Shown here: piece by piece, positions 16,981-28,155 of the stretch
Layout: each line of letters opens with the position of its first letter
Numbering within the stretch: the stretch's first letter is position 1
NCBI RefSeq assembly: GCF_024362805.1
Contig: NZ_CP093299.1
Span: 4,461,668-4,525,667, forward strand
Direction of reading: 5' to 3'
DNA from: Salipaludibacillus sp. LMS25
Lineage (GTDB): Bacteria; Bacillota; Bacilli; Bacillales; Salisediminibacteriaceae
DNA: 64,000 bases
Translations under genes and position numbers: made by a program
The notes under the pieces: model-generated
Seen by the model: the letters and a program-made list of their open reading frames with translations, nothing else
Database searches by the model: none
Told to the model about the DNA's origin: nothing

Positions 16981-18792
16981 CTACATATTGAGACCTTCTT
17001 CATGAGTAAGTCCCATTTTTTCAGCACCCTGTTGAAGAAGGTACATTTTCTCATATAATCCCTTACTAGCAAGAAGTTCTTCGTGGGTCCCTTCTTCAGC
17101 AATCTGACCTTCATGAAGGACAATAATGTGATCAGCTTGTTTAATCGTTGATAAGCGATGAGCGATAGCAATCGTTGTTCTGTTCTTACTCATGTTAGTA
17201 AGTGCTTGTTGAATGACCGTTTCTGTTTCTGTATCAACGCTTGAGGTCGCTTCATCTAAAATAAGAATTTTAGGTGTTCGGGCCATCGTTCTTGCAAATG
17301 ATATTAATTGCCTTTGACCGCTCGACAATGTGCCGCCTCTTTCTCCTACTGGTGTAGAATAACCTTGGGCAAGTGATGAAATAAACGAATGTGCATTAAC
17401 GAATTTAGCAGCAGCTTCTACCTCACTATCCGTCATTTTTTTATCGTATAAACGAATGTTAGACGCAATGTCACCGACAAATAGAAAAGGGTCTTGTAAT
17501 ACAAGGCCAACTGATTGTCTTAACTCGTCATTTTGATAGTGGTCGATCAATGAACCATCAATATAAATCTCACCTGCTGATCGGTCATAAAATCGCATAA
17601 GTAGATTAATGATTGAGCTTTTCCCACTTCCTGTATGGCCAACTAAAGCCAGCGTTTCCCCTTCACGTACACGGAAACTAATCTTATTAAGAACATTTTT
17701 AGTGCCATCATACGAAAATGTCACGTTTCTAAATTCAATTTCTCCTTTGAGAATTTGAGGATTTTCATTTCCAGTTTGTTGCGGTCCACGTTCTTCATAA
17801 TCCATCAACTTAAACACTCGGCCTGCTGAAATCATAGCTTGTTGAAAAACAGAAAGCCGTTGCATTATTTGATTCACTGGTTCGAAAAAGCGGTCAAGAT
17901 AATTAACAAAGGCATAGAGCACCCCGATTTCCACCGGACTTGTTAGTGAAGTAATTCCAAAATAGCTCAAAACAATGACAAGAGCAAGAATGGCCAAAAC
18001 GTCAACAGCCGGACGTAATAATAACCCATCCAGCTTAATACTCTTAAACCACGCACGATAATGTCGGTGGTTAACTTCCTCAAATTCCTTTCTCATTCGA
18101 CGTTCTTGCCGGAACAATTGAATAATTGTCATGCCTTGAATTGATTCGTTTAAACGTGCGTTTAACTCGCTCAGTTTTTCGCTCATTTCAGTATAATATG
18201 TCGTGCTGAATTTCTTGTATAACATCATAATGACCACGATAAAGGGCAGCAAAACGAGACAAAAAAGAGCAAGTTGAACATTTAAATAAAACATGGCTGT
18301 AAAGACACCAATAAGAAACATGATATTTTGCAGAAAATTAGCCATCACGCTAACGTATAATTCTTTTACTTGCTCTGTATCATTGGTGATGCGTGAAACA
18401 AGGCCTCCAGCTGGAAACGTATCAAAGAATGATAGCCCTAACCTTTCTACTTTCTCAAAAATATCGATCCGCAGTTTTTCAATAATGCGGAGTGCTATTT
18501 TTTGAAATAGTAACAGCTGAGAGTAGTTCATTAAAGCAGATAGGACATGAAGCGCTATATAACCAAGCCCAAGTACCATTAGCGACTCTGGTGGAAACAC
18601 GCGCGGTGTGAGGAAATCGTCAATAAAAATTTGCACTAATATTGGCCCGACCAACTCTGCCGCTGTCCCACCTGCTAATAGGAAAAAAGCAACTAAAAGC
18701 CACTTCCAATGGGGGGTAGCATAGTTTATAAGACGTTTAAACGTCTCACGTTGTGGTAAAGGAGTTACTAGTAATTTATGCCGATCATTCAT
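16981..18792 (-). CDS. ABC exporter half-transporter, BmrD/YheH-like (canonical ATPase site)
   Basis: A 603-residue half-transporter: six membrane helices (about residues 20-310), then a nucleotide-binding domain. Walker A is GHTGSGKSS, the signature is LSSGQRQ, Walker B is ILILDEATSSVD with the catalytic Glu, and the H loop is IAHRLST. It pairs with the upstream half-transporter, whose equivalent Glu is Asp; this asymmetry is the mark of heterodimeric multidrug exporters such as B. subtilis BmrCD (YheI/YheH). Its start overlaps the partner's stop by eight bases. Substrate probably drugs or lipophilic compounds, inferred from family. Confidence 0.85.
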   Translation of the reverse strand: MNDRHKLLVTPLPQRETFKRLINYATPHWKWLLVAFFLLAGGTAAELVGPILVQIFIDDFLTPRVFPPESLMVLGLGYIALHVLSALMNYSQLLLFQKIALRIIEKLRIDIFEKVERLGLSFFDTFPAGGLVSRITNDTEQVKELYVSVMANFLQNIMFLIGVFTAMFYLNVQLALFCLVLLPFIVVIMMLYKKFSTTYYTEMSEKLSELNARLNESIQGMTIIQLFRQERRMRKEFEEVNHRHYRAWFKSIKLDGLLLRPAVDVLAILALVIVLSYFGITSLTSPVEIGVLYAFVNYLDRFFEPVNQIMQRLSVFQQAMISAGRVFKLMDYEERGPQQTGNENPQILKGEIEFRNVTFSYDGTKNVLNKISFRVREGETLALVGHTGSGKSSIINLLMRFYDRSAGEIYIDGSLIDHYQNDELRQSVGLVLQDPFLFVGDIASNIRLYDKKMTDSEVEAAAKFVNAHSFISSLAQGYSTPVGERGGTLSSGQRQLISFARTMARTPKILILDEATSSVDTETETVIQQALTNMSKNRTTIAIAHRLSTIKQADHIIVLHEGQIAEEGTHEELLASKGLYEKMYLLQQGAEKMGLTHEEGLNM

Positions 18793-20548
18793 ACATTTGC
18801 CCTCCTTTTTCCACTAACGATTCTAGTTGCTGTAGATTATACATGGTGTAATACCACTTACCTTGTCCCATAAGCTTTGCATGATCTCCGTGCTCAATTA
18901 CCGTCCCATCATCCATGACAATGATTTGCTCTGCATGTTTAATAGCACTCAATCTATGAGCCGTAATAACAGTTGTTTTTTCAACACGCAATTTTCGTAG
19001 ATGGGTTAAAATCGTCTCTTCTGTCTCCGCATCAACAGCTGATAATGCATCGTCAAGAACGAGAATTTCTGGATCCATTAATAATGCTCGTGCTATAGAT
19101 AAACGTTGTTTCTGACCACCTGAAAGTGTCACACCTCTTTCACCTACAATTGTCTCATAACCATTCTCTAATGCTAAAATGTCGTCATGAACAGATGCTA
19201 ATTTTGCTACCTCGATAATTTCTTGATAGGAAGCAGTCGGTTTCCCAAAACTTATATTGTCAGCAATTGACGCAGAAAATAGAAAATGATCTTGTGGGAC
19301 ATACACCACTGTTTTACGAATGGCTTCAATTGTATACGCTTCTATTGGTTTATTTGCAAACGTTATAGTGCCACCTGTTATTTCGAAATCTCGCATAAGA
19401 GAAGAAACAAGTGTGGTTTTTCCACTTCCTGTTTTACCTGCTACTCCTAATGTTTCCCCACGCTTAATATGTAGACTAATATCCTTTAAAACAGGCTTTT
19501 GCAGGCTTTCATTGTAAGAAAAATGATCAATTTGAAACGTAATATCTCCCTTTGGTGGTACAGGATCAGCTCCCTTCCTATTACTAACCTCATTTTTGAC
19601 GGCTAATAATTTTTTCACTCTATCATATGAAGCCCTTCCACGTTCCACGATATTAAATAGCCACCCGAACGCTAACATGGGCCAAATCAGTAAACCTAGA
19701 TAGACAGTAAAACTAGTAAGCTGTCCAATCGTAATATCGTTATTTACAACAAACACAGCACCAAACGTAATGGATAAAAAATAAGAAAAGCCTATGATCA
19801 ATGAAGAAGTAGGGTCAAATAACGCATCCACTTTAGCAACAGACACATTTTTTTCTACTACATCCGCCGTTTCTTTTTTAAAAGCCTCTGTATCTTCTTT
19901 TTCGTAACCGAGGGTTTTAATGACTCTTATACCTGCCATGCTTTCTTGGACTTTGTCATTTAGCGAGGAAAACGCTGCTTGTGCTTTTAGAAACCGTTTG
20001 TGAAGCAATGAGCCATAACGGCTAGTAGCCAAAGCCATTAGTGGCATAGGAAGCAACGCGATTAACGTCAGTTGCCAGCTGATCGTTGCTGCCATCGTCA
20101 GAATCACGAAGCCACCCATCGTTATCGAATCCACTAGTGTAAGGACACCTATGCCTGCCGTCTGTTCGATGGCCCGAATATCATTTGTAGCATGGGCCAT
20201 TAAATCTCCCGTACGTCTCCTTTGAAAAAACGATGACGACATATTAGAGAAATGGCTATAAAGACGATATCGTAACACCCTGGCAAGCTTTATTGCTGAT
20301 CCGAAAATTAAAATTCGCCATAGGTAACGGAGAGCGTAAATGGTAGCAGCCAGTCCTACTAATAGGCTCATCCATCGCGTTAAAATCTCTTGTGACAATG
20401 TCCCAGTTGAAATGTGATCGACTATGACACCAACTACGTAAGGCGGAATAAGTGATAGTAGGGATACAACCGCCAATACGATGACGCCACTACCATAACG
20501 CCATCTCTCTTGTTTGAAATACCACATTAAATCTATGAATACACGCAC
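18785..20548 (-). CDS. ABC exporter half-transporter, BmrC/YheI-like (degenerate ATPase site)
   Basis: A half-transporter of about 587 residues with six membrane helices (about residues 10-300) and a C-terminal ATPase. Walker A is GKTGSGKTT and the signature LSGGQKQ. Walker B reads ILVLDDALSAVD: Asp stands where the catalytic Glu should be, so this subunit contributes the non-hydrolysing site of the dimer. The start is uncertain: GTG 20548 follows GAGGGG at a fair distance, while GTG 20569 and 20560 lie in or before that site. It is the first gene of a two-gene operon. 20570-20932 holds no gene or clear element. Confidence 0.85.
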   Translation of the reverse strand: MRVFIDLMWYFKQERWRYGSGVIVLAVVSLLSLIPPYVVGVIVDHISTGTLSQEILTRWMSLLVGLAATIYALRYLWRILIFGSAIKLARVLRYRLYSHFSNMSSSFFQRRRTGDLMAHATNDIRAIEQTAGIGVLTLVDSITMGGFVILTMAATISWQLTLIALLPMPLMALATSRYGSLLHKRFLKAQAAFSSLNDKVQESMAGIRVIKTLGYEKEDTEAFKKETADVVEKNVSVAKVDALFDPTSSLIIGFSYFLSITFGAVFVVNNDITIGQLTSFTVYLGLLIWPMLAFGWLFNIVERGRASYDRVKKLLAVKNEVSNRKGADPVPPKGDITFQIDHFSYNESLQKPVLKDISLHIKRGETLGVAGKTGSGKTTLVSSLMRDFEITGGTITFANKPIEAYTIEAIRKTVVYVPQDHFLFSASIADNISFGKPTASYQEIIEVAKLASVHDDILALENGYETIVGERGVTLSGGQKQRLSIARALLMDPEILVLDDALSAVDAETEETILTHLRKLRVEKTTVITAHRLSAIKHAEQIIVMDDGTVIEHGDHAKLMGQGKWYYTMYNLQQLESLVEKGGQMYE

Positions 20549-20932
20549 TGACAGCCTCACACCCCTCACTAATTACGGCTAATCTAGGTATAACAGAAAA
20601 TAGTTATTTCAGTCCATATCTATCGTCATAGCTTATTATTGTCATACAATGCCAAGACACTTTTCCTGGTTAGGCACGTTTTACCCTTTCAACCATTAGG
20701 ATGGCGCATAGCACATGCGTATCAGGGCATTTGATCGATGTGTCAGAAAATAAGCAGGTCGTCTCACGTTAATAATACCGTTTTCTTCTAACAAGTGATT
20801 CCTCAAAATATCTCAAATATCACTTTTGAATAACCATCCCTTTGTTAAAAAAGCATTTCACTTCTATAATTATACAGTCACCTAGTAGATATTAAAACTA
20901 GAAGTTAGGTACAAAAAAGTTTAAACGTCATA

Positions 20933-20960
20933 TAAAAAACACCCCTATTTAGGAGTGTTT
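20933..20960 (-). terminator. Terminator of yneF
   Basis: On the minus strand AACACTCCT pairs with AGGGGTGTT and is followed by six T residues. Confidence 0.8.
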
Positions 20961-20964
20961 ACTG

Positions 20965-21183
20965 TTATTTTTTATCAGTTTGACCTTGCATGGCTTTCAT
21001 CATTTGGTTGATTTTCTTCTGCGATGGATTCATACCCATTTGCATCATCATCACTCGAAGCATTTTTTCGTTAATTGGCGGATTTTTCTTCATATAATTC
21101 ATCATATACTGTCTAGCGATAAAGAATCCGAGCGCGATTCCTGCTAACAGAGCGATGACACCGATTAAAATATTTACCCACAT
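20965..21183 (-). CDS. yneF: UPF0154 membrane protein YneF
   Basis: A 72-residue protein: one N-terminal membrane helix (about residues 4-24) and a conserved basic tail with [19 protein letters not shown] and [11 protein letters not shown]. This is the YneF/UPF0154 family, common in Firmicutes and of unknown function. ATG follows GGAGGG. Gene order next to sirA and tkt is as in B. subtilis. Confidence 0.92.
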   Translation of the reverse strand: MWVNILIGVIALLAGIALGFFIARQYMMNYMKKNPPINEKMLRVMMMQMGMNPSQKKINQMMKAMQGQTDKK

Positions 21184-21302
21184 CGGCGTTGACCCTCCTT
21201 CTCTAATCTGCTGAATTGTCGACTAAAAACGTCATAATGTTTGAACCCTATTCATTATACATGAAAGGCTTTCACATTTAAAGAGAAGCTTGGGATATTC
21301 AC

Positions 21303-21749
21303 TCATTTTTGTACGGTATCCAGCGTTTTTAACGGCCTTAACCACCCGTATTGATTGTTCGCATAGTCCAACGCCAGAAAATAGTGTTGATAATAACGAA
21401 GTATTTCAAAAAAACACGTCTCAACATCTAGATTGCCATCTGCTTCTAATAAAATCTTATTATGAGTAACCGTTATAGTAGCCGTACTGTCATCTTTCTT
21501 AAAATCAATATGATGTACATTTTCAACCCTACTGTAATCTTTATTATGAAAAAGAGTATGATAAATAGCTTGATTTATTTGTTTCTCTGGGATTGTTCTT
21601 GTAATGTAGTTAATTTGCGATCGCGTGATTGTTTTTAATAGGTCTGTAGCGAGACGATTTTCCTTAAACAGTTGAAATAATTTTTTCTCCATCCCCCGAT
21701 ACATGAGAGCCACATCTTCTCTCATTAAAACTATCTCATACTTTCGCAT
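21303..21749 (-). CDS. sirA: Sporulation inhibitor of replication SirA (YneE)
   Basis: A 148-residue protein, the same length as B. subtilis SirA, beginning MRKYEIVLMREDVA. SirA is made under Spo0A control and binds domain I of DnaA to stop new rounds of replication in sporulating cells. Start ATG 21749 follows AGAGGGGTGAG; an upstream in-frame start would add 19 residues without a site. It sits between tkt and yneF as in B. subtilis. Assignment rests on length, N-terminus and position, as the family diverges quickly. Confidence 0.82.
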   Translation of the reverse strand: MRKYEIVLMREDVALMYRGMEKKLFQLFKENRLATDLLKTITRSQINYITRTIPEKQINQAIYHTLFHNKDYSRVENVHHIDFKKDDSTATITVTHNKILLEADGNLDVETCFFEILRYYQHYFLALDYANNQYGWLRPLKTLDTVQK

Positions 21750-22059
21750 TCGCTCACCCCTCTTATGATTAAGCGTTAATGGCTTGTCTTCCATTATAAA
21801 AGACATCGATTCAAATATTTGTCATAACATGTGATTCTTATTGACTTGTTTTGTCTAAGTGTTTGTCTTTTTATACTATCGAACTAATTCATAATACAAA
21901 AAGGCATTGCTCTTCCGCTGCAGCCCTTTTTAAAATAGATATTCAGTATTGTTCGCTTATTCGTGTTGAAGCTTCAATTATGACATTCATTCTGTCGGTA
22001 ACTTTTTACTCAGTCAGTCCCTGCTCTCTAAGTAAACTTGGTTCATTAAGCTGAAACAT

Positions 22060-22190
22060 CGAGAATTCAGGTGGCGGCGAGATGCCTACCTGAGTAAAAT
22101 TCCCCCTTACGCTATGCGTTAAGGTAGGGAACTATAGCCCTTAAAACTTTTAAGGTAAACTGCCCAACAAGCAACGGGTTTGAACCACTT
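22060..22190. other. Structured non-coding stretch between sirA and tkt
   Basis: TTCCCCCTTAC (22099) can pair with GTTAAGGTAGGGAA, and CCTTAAAACTTTTAAGG is a short perfect hairpin nearby. There is no convincing reading frame in 21807-22340. It could be a decayed mobile-element end or an RNA structure; I cannot name it. Confidence 0.3.
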
Positions 22191-22342
22191 TTCACTCAAT
22201 TAAACATACCCCCTTTAGAAGTTAGATCATCTTACAGTCCTAAGCTTATATTAAATCTTTAACACGTGGCTTATTTTTGTGGAAGACAATCATATCCAGT
22301 AAAGTAATTAGCTATAAAGGAATGTGCAAGCTTCGTAAGCAT

Positions 22343-22377
22343 TAAAAAAATTACGCCAAAGTAAGCCTTTGGCGTAA
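22343..22377 (-). terminator. Terminator of tkt
   Basis: TTACGCCAAAG pairs with CTTTGGCGTAA, a perfect 11-base stem, followed on the minus strand by seven T residues. Confidence 0.85.
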
Positions 22378-22387
22378 TGATTGTCTA

Positions 22388-24385
22388 TTATTTTTCTAAA
22401 AGTTGTTTAAAACGAGTGACAACATTTTCAACAGTAAAACCATATTCTTGGAGTATACGATCTCCTGGTGCCGAAGCCCCAAACTTGTCAATTCCTAGAA
22501 CAGATCCTTCATCACCAGTATATCTTTCCCAACCAAGAGTCGTTGCCATTTCAATACCGAGGCGACGCTTCAAATGAGATGGCAGTACAGATTCTTTATA
22601 CTCAGCTGATTGTTTTTCAAAGCGATCCCAACTCGGCATACTGACGACAGAGACGAAGATCCCTTCTTTTTCAAGAGCTTGTTGAGCCTCTACCGCTAAC
22701 GCTACTTCTGAACCACTGGCAAGTAAAAGTCCATTTGCCTCTCCGTTTGCTTCAGAAACGACATAGGCTCCCTTTGTCACACCTTCATACGCTTTTTCTT
22801 TAGTTGACGGTAATGTAGGCAAACCTTGTCTTGTTAAAACAAGTGCTGTAGGTTCATGTTTACTTTCAAGTGCAGCTTTCCATGCAGCAGCAACTTCATT
22901 TCCGTCTGCTGGGCGTATAATGGATATACCCGGCATCGCTCTTAAAGCTGCTAGCTGTTCTACTGGCTCATGCGTAGGACCATCTTCTCCCACAGCAATA
23001 CTATCGTGTGTAAAGACATATGTGACCGGCACCTTCATAATTGAAGATAAACGTAACGCTGGACGTAAGTAATCAGAGAATACGAAGAATGTAGCCACAT
23101 ACGGGCGAATGCCACCGTGAAGTGCCATCCCATTAGCTGCTGCGGCCATAGCAAACTCACGTACCCCAAACCAAACATTGCGGCCACTATAATTATCACG
23201 ACTAAAATCTTCTTCCCCATCTAGCATTGTTTTATTAGATGAGGCTAAGTCTGCTGATCCACCAAATAAGCTAGGAACTTGTTGAGCAATAGCGTTTAAA
23301 ACCTCTCCTCCGGAAGCTCTTGTAGCCGGCTTGTCTCCTTCCTCATAAACAGGAATAGCTTTATCCCAGTTAGCAGGAAGCTCTCCTTTAATCGCTGTTT
23401 CAAGCTCCTCACCAAGTTCTGGATAGGCTTTTTTGTATTCTGCAAAGAGATCGTTCCATTTTTCTTCTTCTGCTTGTCCTTTTTCCGCAAGTTGCTTATA
23501 ATGCTCTCTTACCTCATCTGGCACGTAAAAGTCTTCTTCAAACGTCCATTTGTAAGCTTCCTTCGTCATTTTCACTTCATCTTCGCCTAGTGGTGCTCCG
23601 TGAGAGGCTGATTTACCACCTTTATTAGGTGATCCATAGCCAATGACCGTTTTTACTTCAATTAATGTTGGACGATCATCTGCTTTAGCCGCTTCAATCG
23701 CTGTAGCAATTTCGCTCAAATCATTTCCATCTTCCACACGAATCACTTGCCAGCCGTAAGCTTTGAAGCGATCTTCTACATTTTCGGAGAAAGACTGGTG
23801 TAGCTCACCGTCAAGCGAAATGTCGTTTGAGTCGTAAAGGACAACGAGCTTCCCAAGTTTTAAATGTCCAGCAAGTGAGGCTGCTTCCGCAGATACACCT
23901 TCCATTAAATCCCCGTCTCCGCAGATACTATATGTATAGTGATCAACGACATTGTAGTGATCGCGATTGTAAGTTGCAGCAAGTTTTCTTTCTGCCATAG
24001 CAAATCCAACAGACATCGCCACACCTTGTCCAAGTGGCCCTGTGGTTGCCTCTACACCTGGTGTATCTCCTACTTCAGGATGGCCTGGTGTACGACTTCC
24101 CCATTGTCTGAAATTTTTCAAGTCATCGAGTGTCACATCATAACCATGGAGATGAAGCAGGCTATAAAGTAACATTGAACCGTGCCCTGCTGATAAAACA
24201 AATCTGTCTCGATTAAACCAATCTGGGTTTGTCGGATTATGCTGCATAAATTGTGAAAACAGCTTATAAGCCATAGGTGCTGCTCCCATTGGCATTCCTG
24301 GATGGCCTGATTGTGCTTTCTCAACACCATCTATCGATAGTGTTCTTATCGTTGCAATTGATAAGTGGTCGATATTTGTACACAT
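22388..24385 (-). CDS. tkt: Transketolase
   Basis: A 665-residue thiamine-diphosphate enzyme of the non-oxidative pentose phosphate pathway. The ThDP motif begins at CGDGDLMEG and runs to [10 protein letters not shown]; substrate-binding GHPGMPMG and [14 protein letters not shown] are present. Length matches B. subtilis Tkt (about 667). I start at MCTNIDHLS (24385) behind AAAAGAGG; a further upstream in-frame start adds 27 atypical residues. Location between sirA and ynzC is the conserved order. Confidence 0.95.
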   Translation of the reverse strand: MCTNIDHLSIATIRTLSIDGVEKAQSGHPGMPMGAAPMAYKLFSQFMQHNPTNPDWFNRDRFVLSAGHGSMLLYSLLHLHGYDVTLDDLKNFRQWGSRTPGHPEVGDTPGVEATTGPLGQGVAMSVGFAMAERKLAATYNRDHYNVVDHYTYSICGDGDLMEGVSAEAASLAGHLKLGKLVVLYDSNDISLDGELHQSFSENVEDRFKAYGWQVIRVEDGNDLSEIATAIEAAKADDRPTLIEVKTVIGYGSPNKGGKSASHGAPLGEDEVKMTKEAYKWTFEEDFYVPDEVREHYKQLAEKGQAEEEKWNDLFAEYKKAYPELGEELETAIKGELPANWDKAIPVYEEGDKPATRASGGEVLNAIAQQVPSLFGGSADLASSNKTMLDGEEDFSRDNYSGRNVWFGVREFAMAAAANGMALHGGIRPYVATFFVFSDYLRPALRLSSIMKVPVTYVFTHDSIAVGEDGPTHEPVEQLAALRAMPGISIIRPADGNEVAAAWKAALESKHEPTALVLTRQGLPTLPSTKEKAYEGVTKGAYVVSEANGEANGLLLASGSEVALAVEAQQALEKEGIFVSVVSMPSWDRFEKQSAEYKESVLPSHLKRRLGIEMATTLGWERYTGDEGSVLGIDKFGASAPGDRILQEYGFTVENVVTRFKQLLEK

Positions 24386-24608
24386 GGAAAAATCAGCCTC
24401 TTTTCTATTAGTATATTGATCACGTTTTCTCATACATATCATATACCTTCTGAAGAGGTTAGACAACCGTTTTCAATAGATAAAAGTGACTCACTACGCA
24501 AAGTGCCTTAAAATAGCCATGTTTTAACAGCGCTTTCAAAATAAAATCCCACATCGTATTTTCTGATGGGGGATAGGTATATGGATAAAACATGACTAAC
24601 GGGAAATA

Positions 24609-24854
24609 TCAATGTAAGGGCCCATTGCTCCCTTTTCTTTTTTTCTCTTCTTTTAATTTTTCCGGTGTCACATCATTTCCTTTTTTATCTACTACTTTCA
24701 CAGACGTTAACTGGTTTTTAAATGATTGGCGTACATTACCTAAATACTCCTGACGAAGATCCTTCTGTTCCTGCTGCTCTTTAAGCGTTAAACCGTCACT
24801 TTTCGCCTTTCGTGCAAGCTCATTGATACGTTGTATTTTTTCTTTACTAAGCAT
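24609..24854 (-). CDS. ynzC: UPF0291 protein YnzC
   Basis: An 81-residue, very charged, probably helical-hairpin protein beginning MLSKEKIQRINELARKAK and containing LTLKEQQEQKDLRQEYL. YnzC of B. subtilis is an SOS-linked small protein of unknown function in the yneA-yneB-ynzC operon. The same order is kept here. ATG follows GGAGG. Confidence 0.9.
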   Translation of the reverse strand: MLSKEKIQRINELARKAKSDGLTLKEQQEQKDLRQEYLGNVRQSFKNQLTSVKVVDKKGNDVTPEKLKEEKKRKGSNGPLH

Positions 24855-24925
24855 TTTTATTCCTCCAAGTTGTTGACGTGCTCCATTAATCTTATTAAAC
24901 TATAGAGGATGTTTCAACCGATTCA

Positions 24926-25896
<971 letters not shown>

Positions 25897-25913
25897 AGCT
25901 CTCACCTCAAATA

Positions 25914-25983
25914 AGAATGTTTGTTCCCTTATCATAAACAGAACGCCCGTTCGTGTCAAGGGAAAAAGAGAACGTTCGTTTGC
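25914..25983. promoter_or_regulatory. Three LexA (SOS) boxes between yneA and lexA
   Basis: Three matches to CGAAC-N4-GTTCG: GAATGTTTGTTC (25915), AGAACGCCCGTTCG (25940-25953) and AGAACGTTCGTTTG (25969-25982). The middle one has both GAAC and GTTCG intact. They sit in the divergent promoter region, as in B. subtilis, and should control both yneA-yneB-ynzC and lexA. Confidence 0.85.
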
Positions 25984-26099
25984 GCAACCTGTGTTCTCAT
26001 GGTATAATATCCCTGTGTTATTAAATCGTCAGGTTATATATATGCACACGAAACCGATATTAGTACAAGCTCTCAAATATATATAAAGAGGTGTTTCAC

Positions 26100-26723
26100 A
26101 TGTCAAAATTATCTCCACGTCAACAAGCGATCCTCGAATTCATTAGAGCAGAAGTAAAAGATAAAGGCTACCCGCCTTCTGTGCGAGAAATCGGGGAGGC
26201 CGTGGGACTTGCCTCCAGCTCTACTGTACATGGGCATCTCTCTAGGCTTGAGAAAAAAGGATATATTCGGCGTGACCCGACTAAACCTCGTGCCATTGAA
26301 GTAATGGGATTAGATGATGATACAGGCTCAGTCTCAAAAACCCCGTCCCTTCATATTCCTGTTATCGGAAAAGTCACAGCCGGTCAGCCTATTACGGCCA
26401 TTGAAAATGTTGAAGAATATTTACCGATGCCTGCGAGCTTTGTCCAAGATGAACATTCGTTCATTTTGGAGATATCAGGAGATTCTATGATAGAAGCCGG
26501 TATTTTTGATGGTGACTATGTAGTGGTTAAGCAGCAAACTTATGCGAATAACGGTGATATTGTCGTTGCTATGACGGAGGAAGAGGAAGCCACAGTAAAA
26601 CGTTTCTTTAAAGAAGAAAATCACATTCGTTTACAGCCGGAAAATGCTACTCTGGAGCCGATTATTCTTAACAATGTGCATATTTTAGGAAAAGTTATCG
26701 GTGTCTTTCGTACATTGCACTAA
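26100..26723 (+). CDS. lexA: LexA repressor
   Basis: A 207-residue SOS repressor/protease. The N-terminal winged helix is residues 1-65. The self-cleavage site is Ala94-Gly95 in VTAGQPI. The catalytic dyad is Ser129 (SGDSMIE) and Lys167 (ATVKRFF). RecA filaments trigger its cleavage, releasing yneA, the polymerase gene downstream and lexA itself. Start ATG 26100 follows AAAGAGGTG; the in-frame GTG at 26091 lies inside that site. Confidence 0.97.
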   Translation: MSKLSPRQQAILEFIRAEVKDKGYPPSVREIGEAVGLASSSTVHGHLSRLEKKGYIRRDPTKPRAIEVMGLDDDTGSVSKTPSLHIPVIGKVTAGQPITAIENVEEYLPMPASFVQDEHSFILEISGDSMIEAGIFDGDYVVVKQQTYANNGDIVVAMTEEEEATVKRFFKEENHIRLQPENATLEPIILNNVHILGKVIGVFRTLH

Positions 26724-26728
26724 GTCAT

Positions 26729-26758
26729 ACACGAGCTTTTGCTCGTGTTTCTTTTTTA
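26729..26758 (+). terminator. Terminator of lexA
   Basis: ACACGAGC, a TTTT loop, GCTCGTGT, then a T-rich tract. Confidence 0.85.
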
Positions 26759-26766
26759 TGGAAAAA

Positions 26767-26778
26767 GAACAAATGTTC
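26767..26778. promoter_or_regulatory. LexA box of the Y-family polymerase gene
   Basis: GAACAAATGTTC is a perfect GAAC-N4-GTTC palindrome 53 bases before the polymerase ATG, in promoter position. Confidence 0.85.
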
Positions 26779-26830
26779 TTGTATTTTCCCCTGCTATTTT
26801 GTAATCTAATGCTTAAGGGGGAATTACATC

Positions 26831-28063
26831 ATGAAGCAAGTCATTTTTTTAGTGGATATGCAATCATTTTTTGCATCTGTTGAAAAGGCTAAACATTATC
26901 GTCATTTAAAACACCCTCTCGTCGTCTCCGGCGATCCAAAGAGACGCTCTGGCGTTATATTAGCAGCCTGTCCTCTGGCTAAACAGGCCGGAATTAAAAA
27001 CGGTGAACGACTATGGGAAGCACAAGAAAAGTGTCCTAATCTCATCTCTGTCTCTCCTCATATGCAAGAATATATTGATAATTCGCTAGCTATTACAAAT
27101 ATCCTTAAAAGTATAACGGATCTTGTAGAGCCATATAGTATCGATGAACAATTCATGGATGTGACCTATTCTCAAAAGCTGTTCGGTACACCTGAAAATA
27201 TGGCGCGTCATATTCAGCATGAAATTTATACAAAGCTGCGAGTAGTTGCTAGAGTCGGGATTGGTGAAAATAAAGTGCTGGCAAAAATGGCATGTGACAC
27301 TTTTTCGAAACATAAAAAGAACGGGGTTTTCCATTTAAAAAAGGACGAAATTGAAACAGTTTTATGGCCCCTACCAATCGAAAAGCTTTTTCGAGCAGGC
27401 AGTCAGATGGCCCGTCATTTGCGACGTCGGGCTATCCGTACAATCGGTGACTTAGCACGGACGGACGTAACTAAAATTAAAAAGGAGTGGGGCATCCATG
27501 GGCATGTTCTGTGGATGAATGCTCATGGTGTTGACTATTCTCCAGTCTCTCTTTCCACTACTGATAGACAAAAGGGAATCGGTAACGGGATGACGCTCCC
27601 TCGTGATTATCACGACATAACAGATATTAAAGTTGTATTGTTAGAACTTTGTGAAGAAGTTTGCCGCCGGGCGAGACAGGCTCATGTCATGAGCCAAACT
27701 GTATCGCTTGGAGTAACAGGCTCAACCTACAGTATCAAAACAGGGTTTCACCGGCAAATGACGATTGCTGACCCTACAAATATAACGTTAGACATATATC
27801 GTATCGCCTGTGGGCTTTTCGATACCTTTTGGGATGGGCAACCCATTAGGCGCTTGCATGTGTCACTTACAAACTTAGTCAATGACAACGCGGTACAACT
27901 AAGCTTATTTAAAGAAAAACAAGCCGACCATATAAAATTAGGTTATGAGACAGATAAGATCCTTACTAAATATGGTAAAAACTCCCTCGTGCGCGCTTCC
28001 TCTTTATTAGCCTCTAGTCAGGCTAAAGACAGAGCAGCTAAAATAGGAGGGCATTATAAATGA
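26831..28063 (+). CDS. Y-family DNA polymerase, UvrX/YqjW type
   Basis: A 410-residue translesion polymerase of the ImpB/MucB/SamB group. The palm carries the metal ligands in LVDMQSFFAS (Asp9) and YSIDEQFMD. It has the GIGENKVLAKMA thumb motif and a C-terminal little finger. Length fits B. subtilis UvrX (416) and YqjW (412). These are LexA-controlled, and a perfect SOS box precedes this gene. Start ATG follows AAGGGGG. It lies right after lexA, an order I do not recall from B. subtilis, where uvrX is in SPbeta and yqjW elsewhere. Confidence 0.9.
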   Translation: MKQVIFLVDMQSFFASVEKAKHYRHLKHPLVVSGDPKRRSGVILAACPLAKQAGIKNGERLWEAQEKCPNLISVSPHMQEYIDNSLAITNILKSITDLVEPYSIDEQFMDVTYSQKLFGTPENMARHIQHEIYTKLRVVARVGIGENKVLAKMACDTFSKHKKNGVFHLKKDEIETVLWPLPIEKLFRAGSQMARHLRRRAIRTIGDLARTDVTKIKKEWGIHGHVLWMNAHGVDYSPVSLSTTDRQKGIGNGMTLPRDYHDITDIKVVLLELCEEVCRRARQAHVMSQTVSLGVTGSTYSIKTGFHRQMTIADPTNITLDIYRIACGLFDTFWDGQPIRRLHVSLTNLVNDNAVQLSLFKEKQADHIKLGYETDKILTKYGKNSLVRASSLLASSQAKDRAAKIGGHYK

Positions 28064-28155
28064 GTGAATACCTTCCTTCATGCTTAAGGGTACTCGCTAC
28101 TTGAGGGCTAAAAGCAACTGAATTTTTTTTATATGTAGAAGGTAATTTGAAATGA

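Noticed and set aside
22060..22190. IS200/IS605-type element end
   Set aside because: The hairpins are suggestive, but no transposase or TnpB remnant can be read on either strand nearby.
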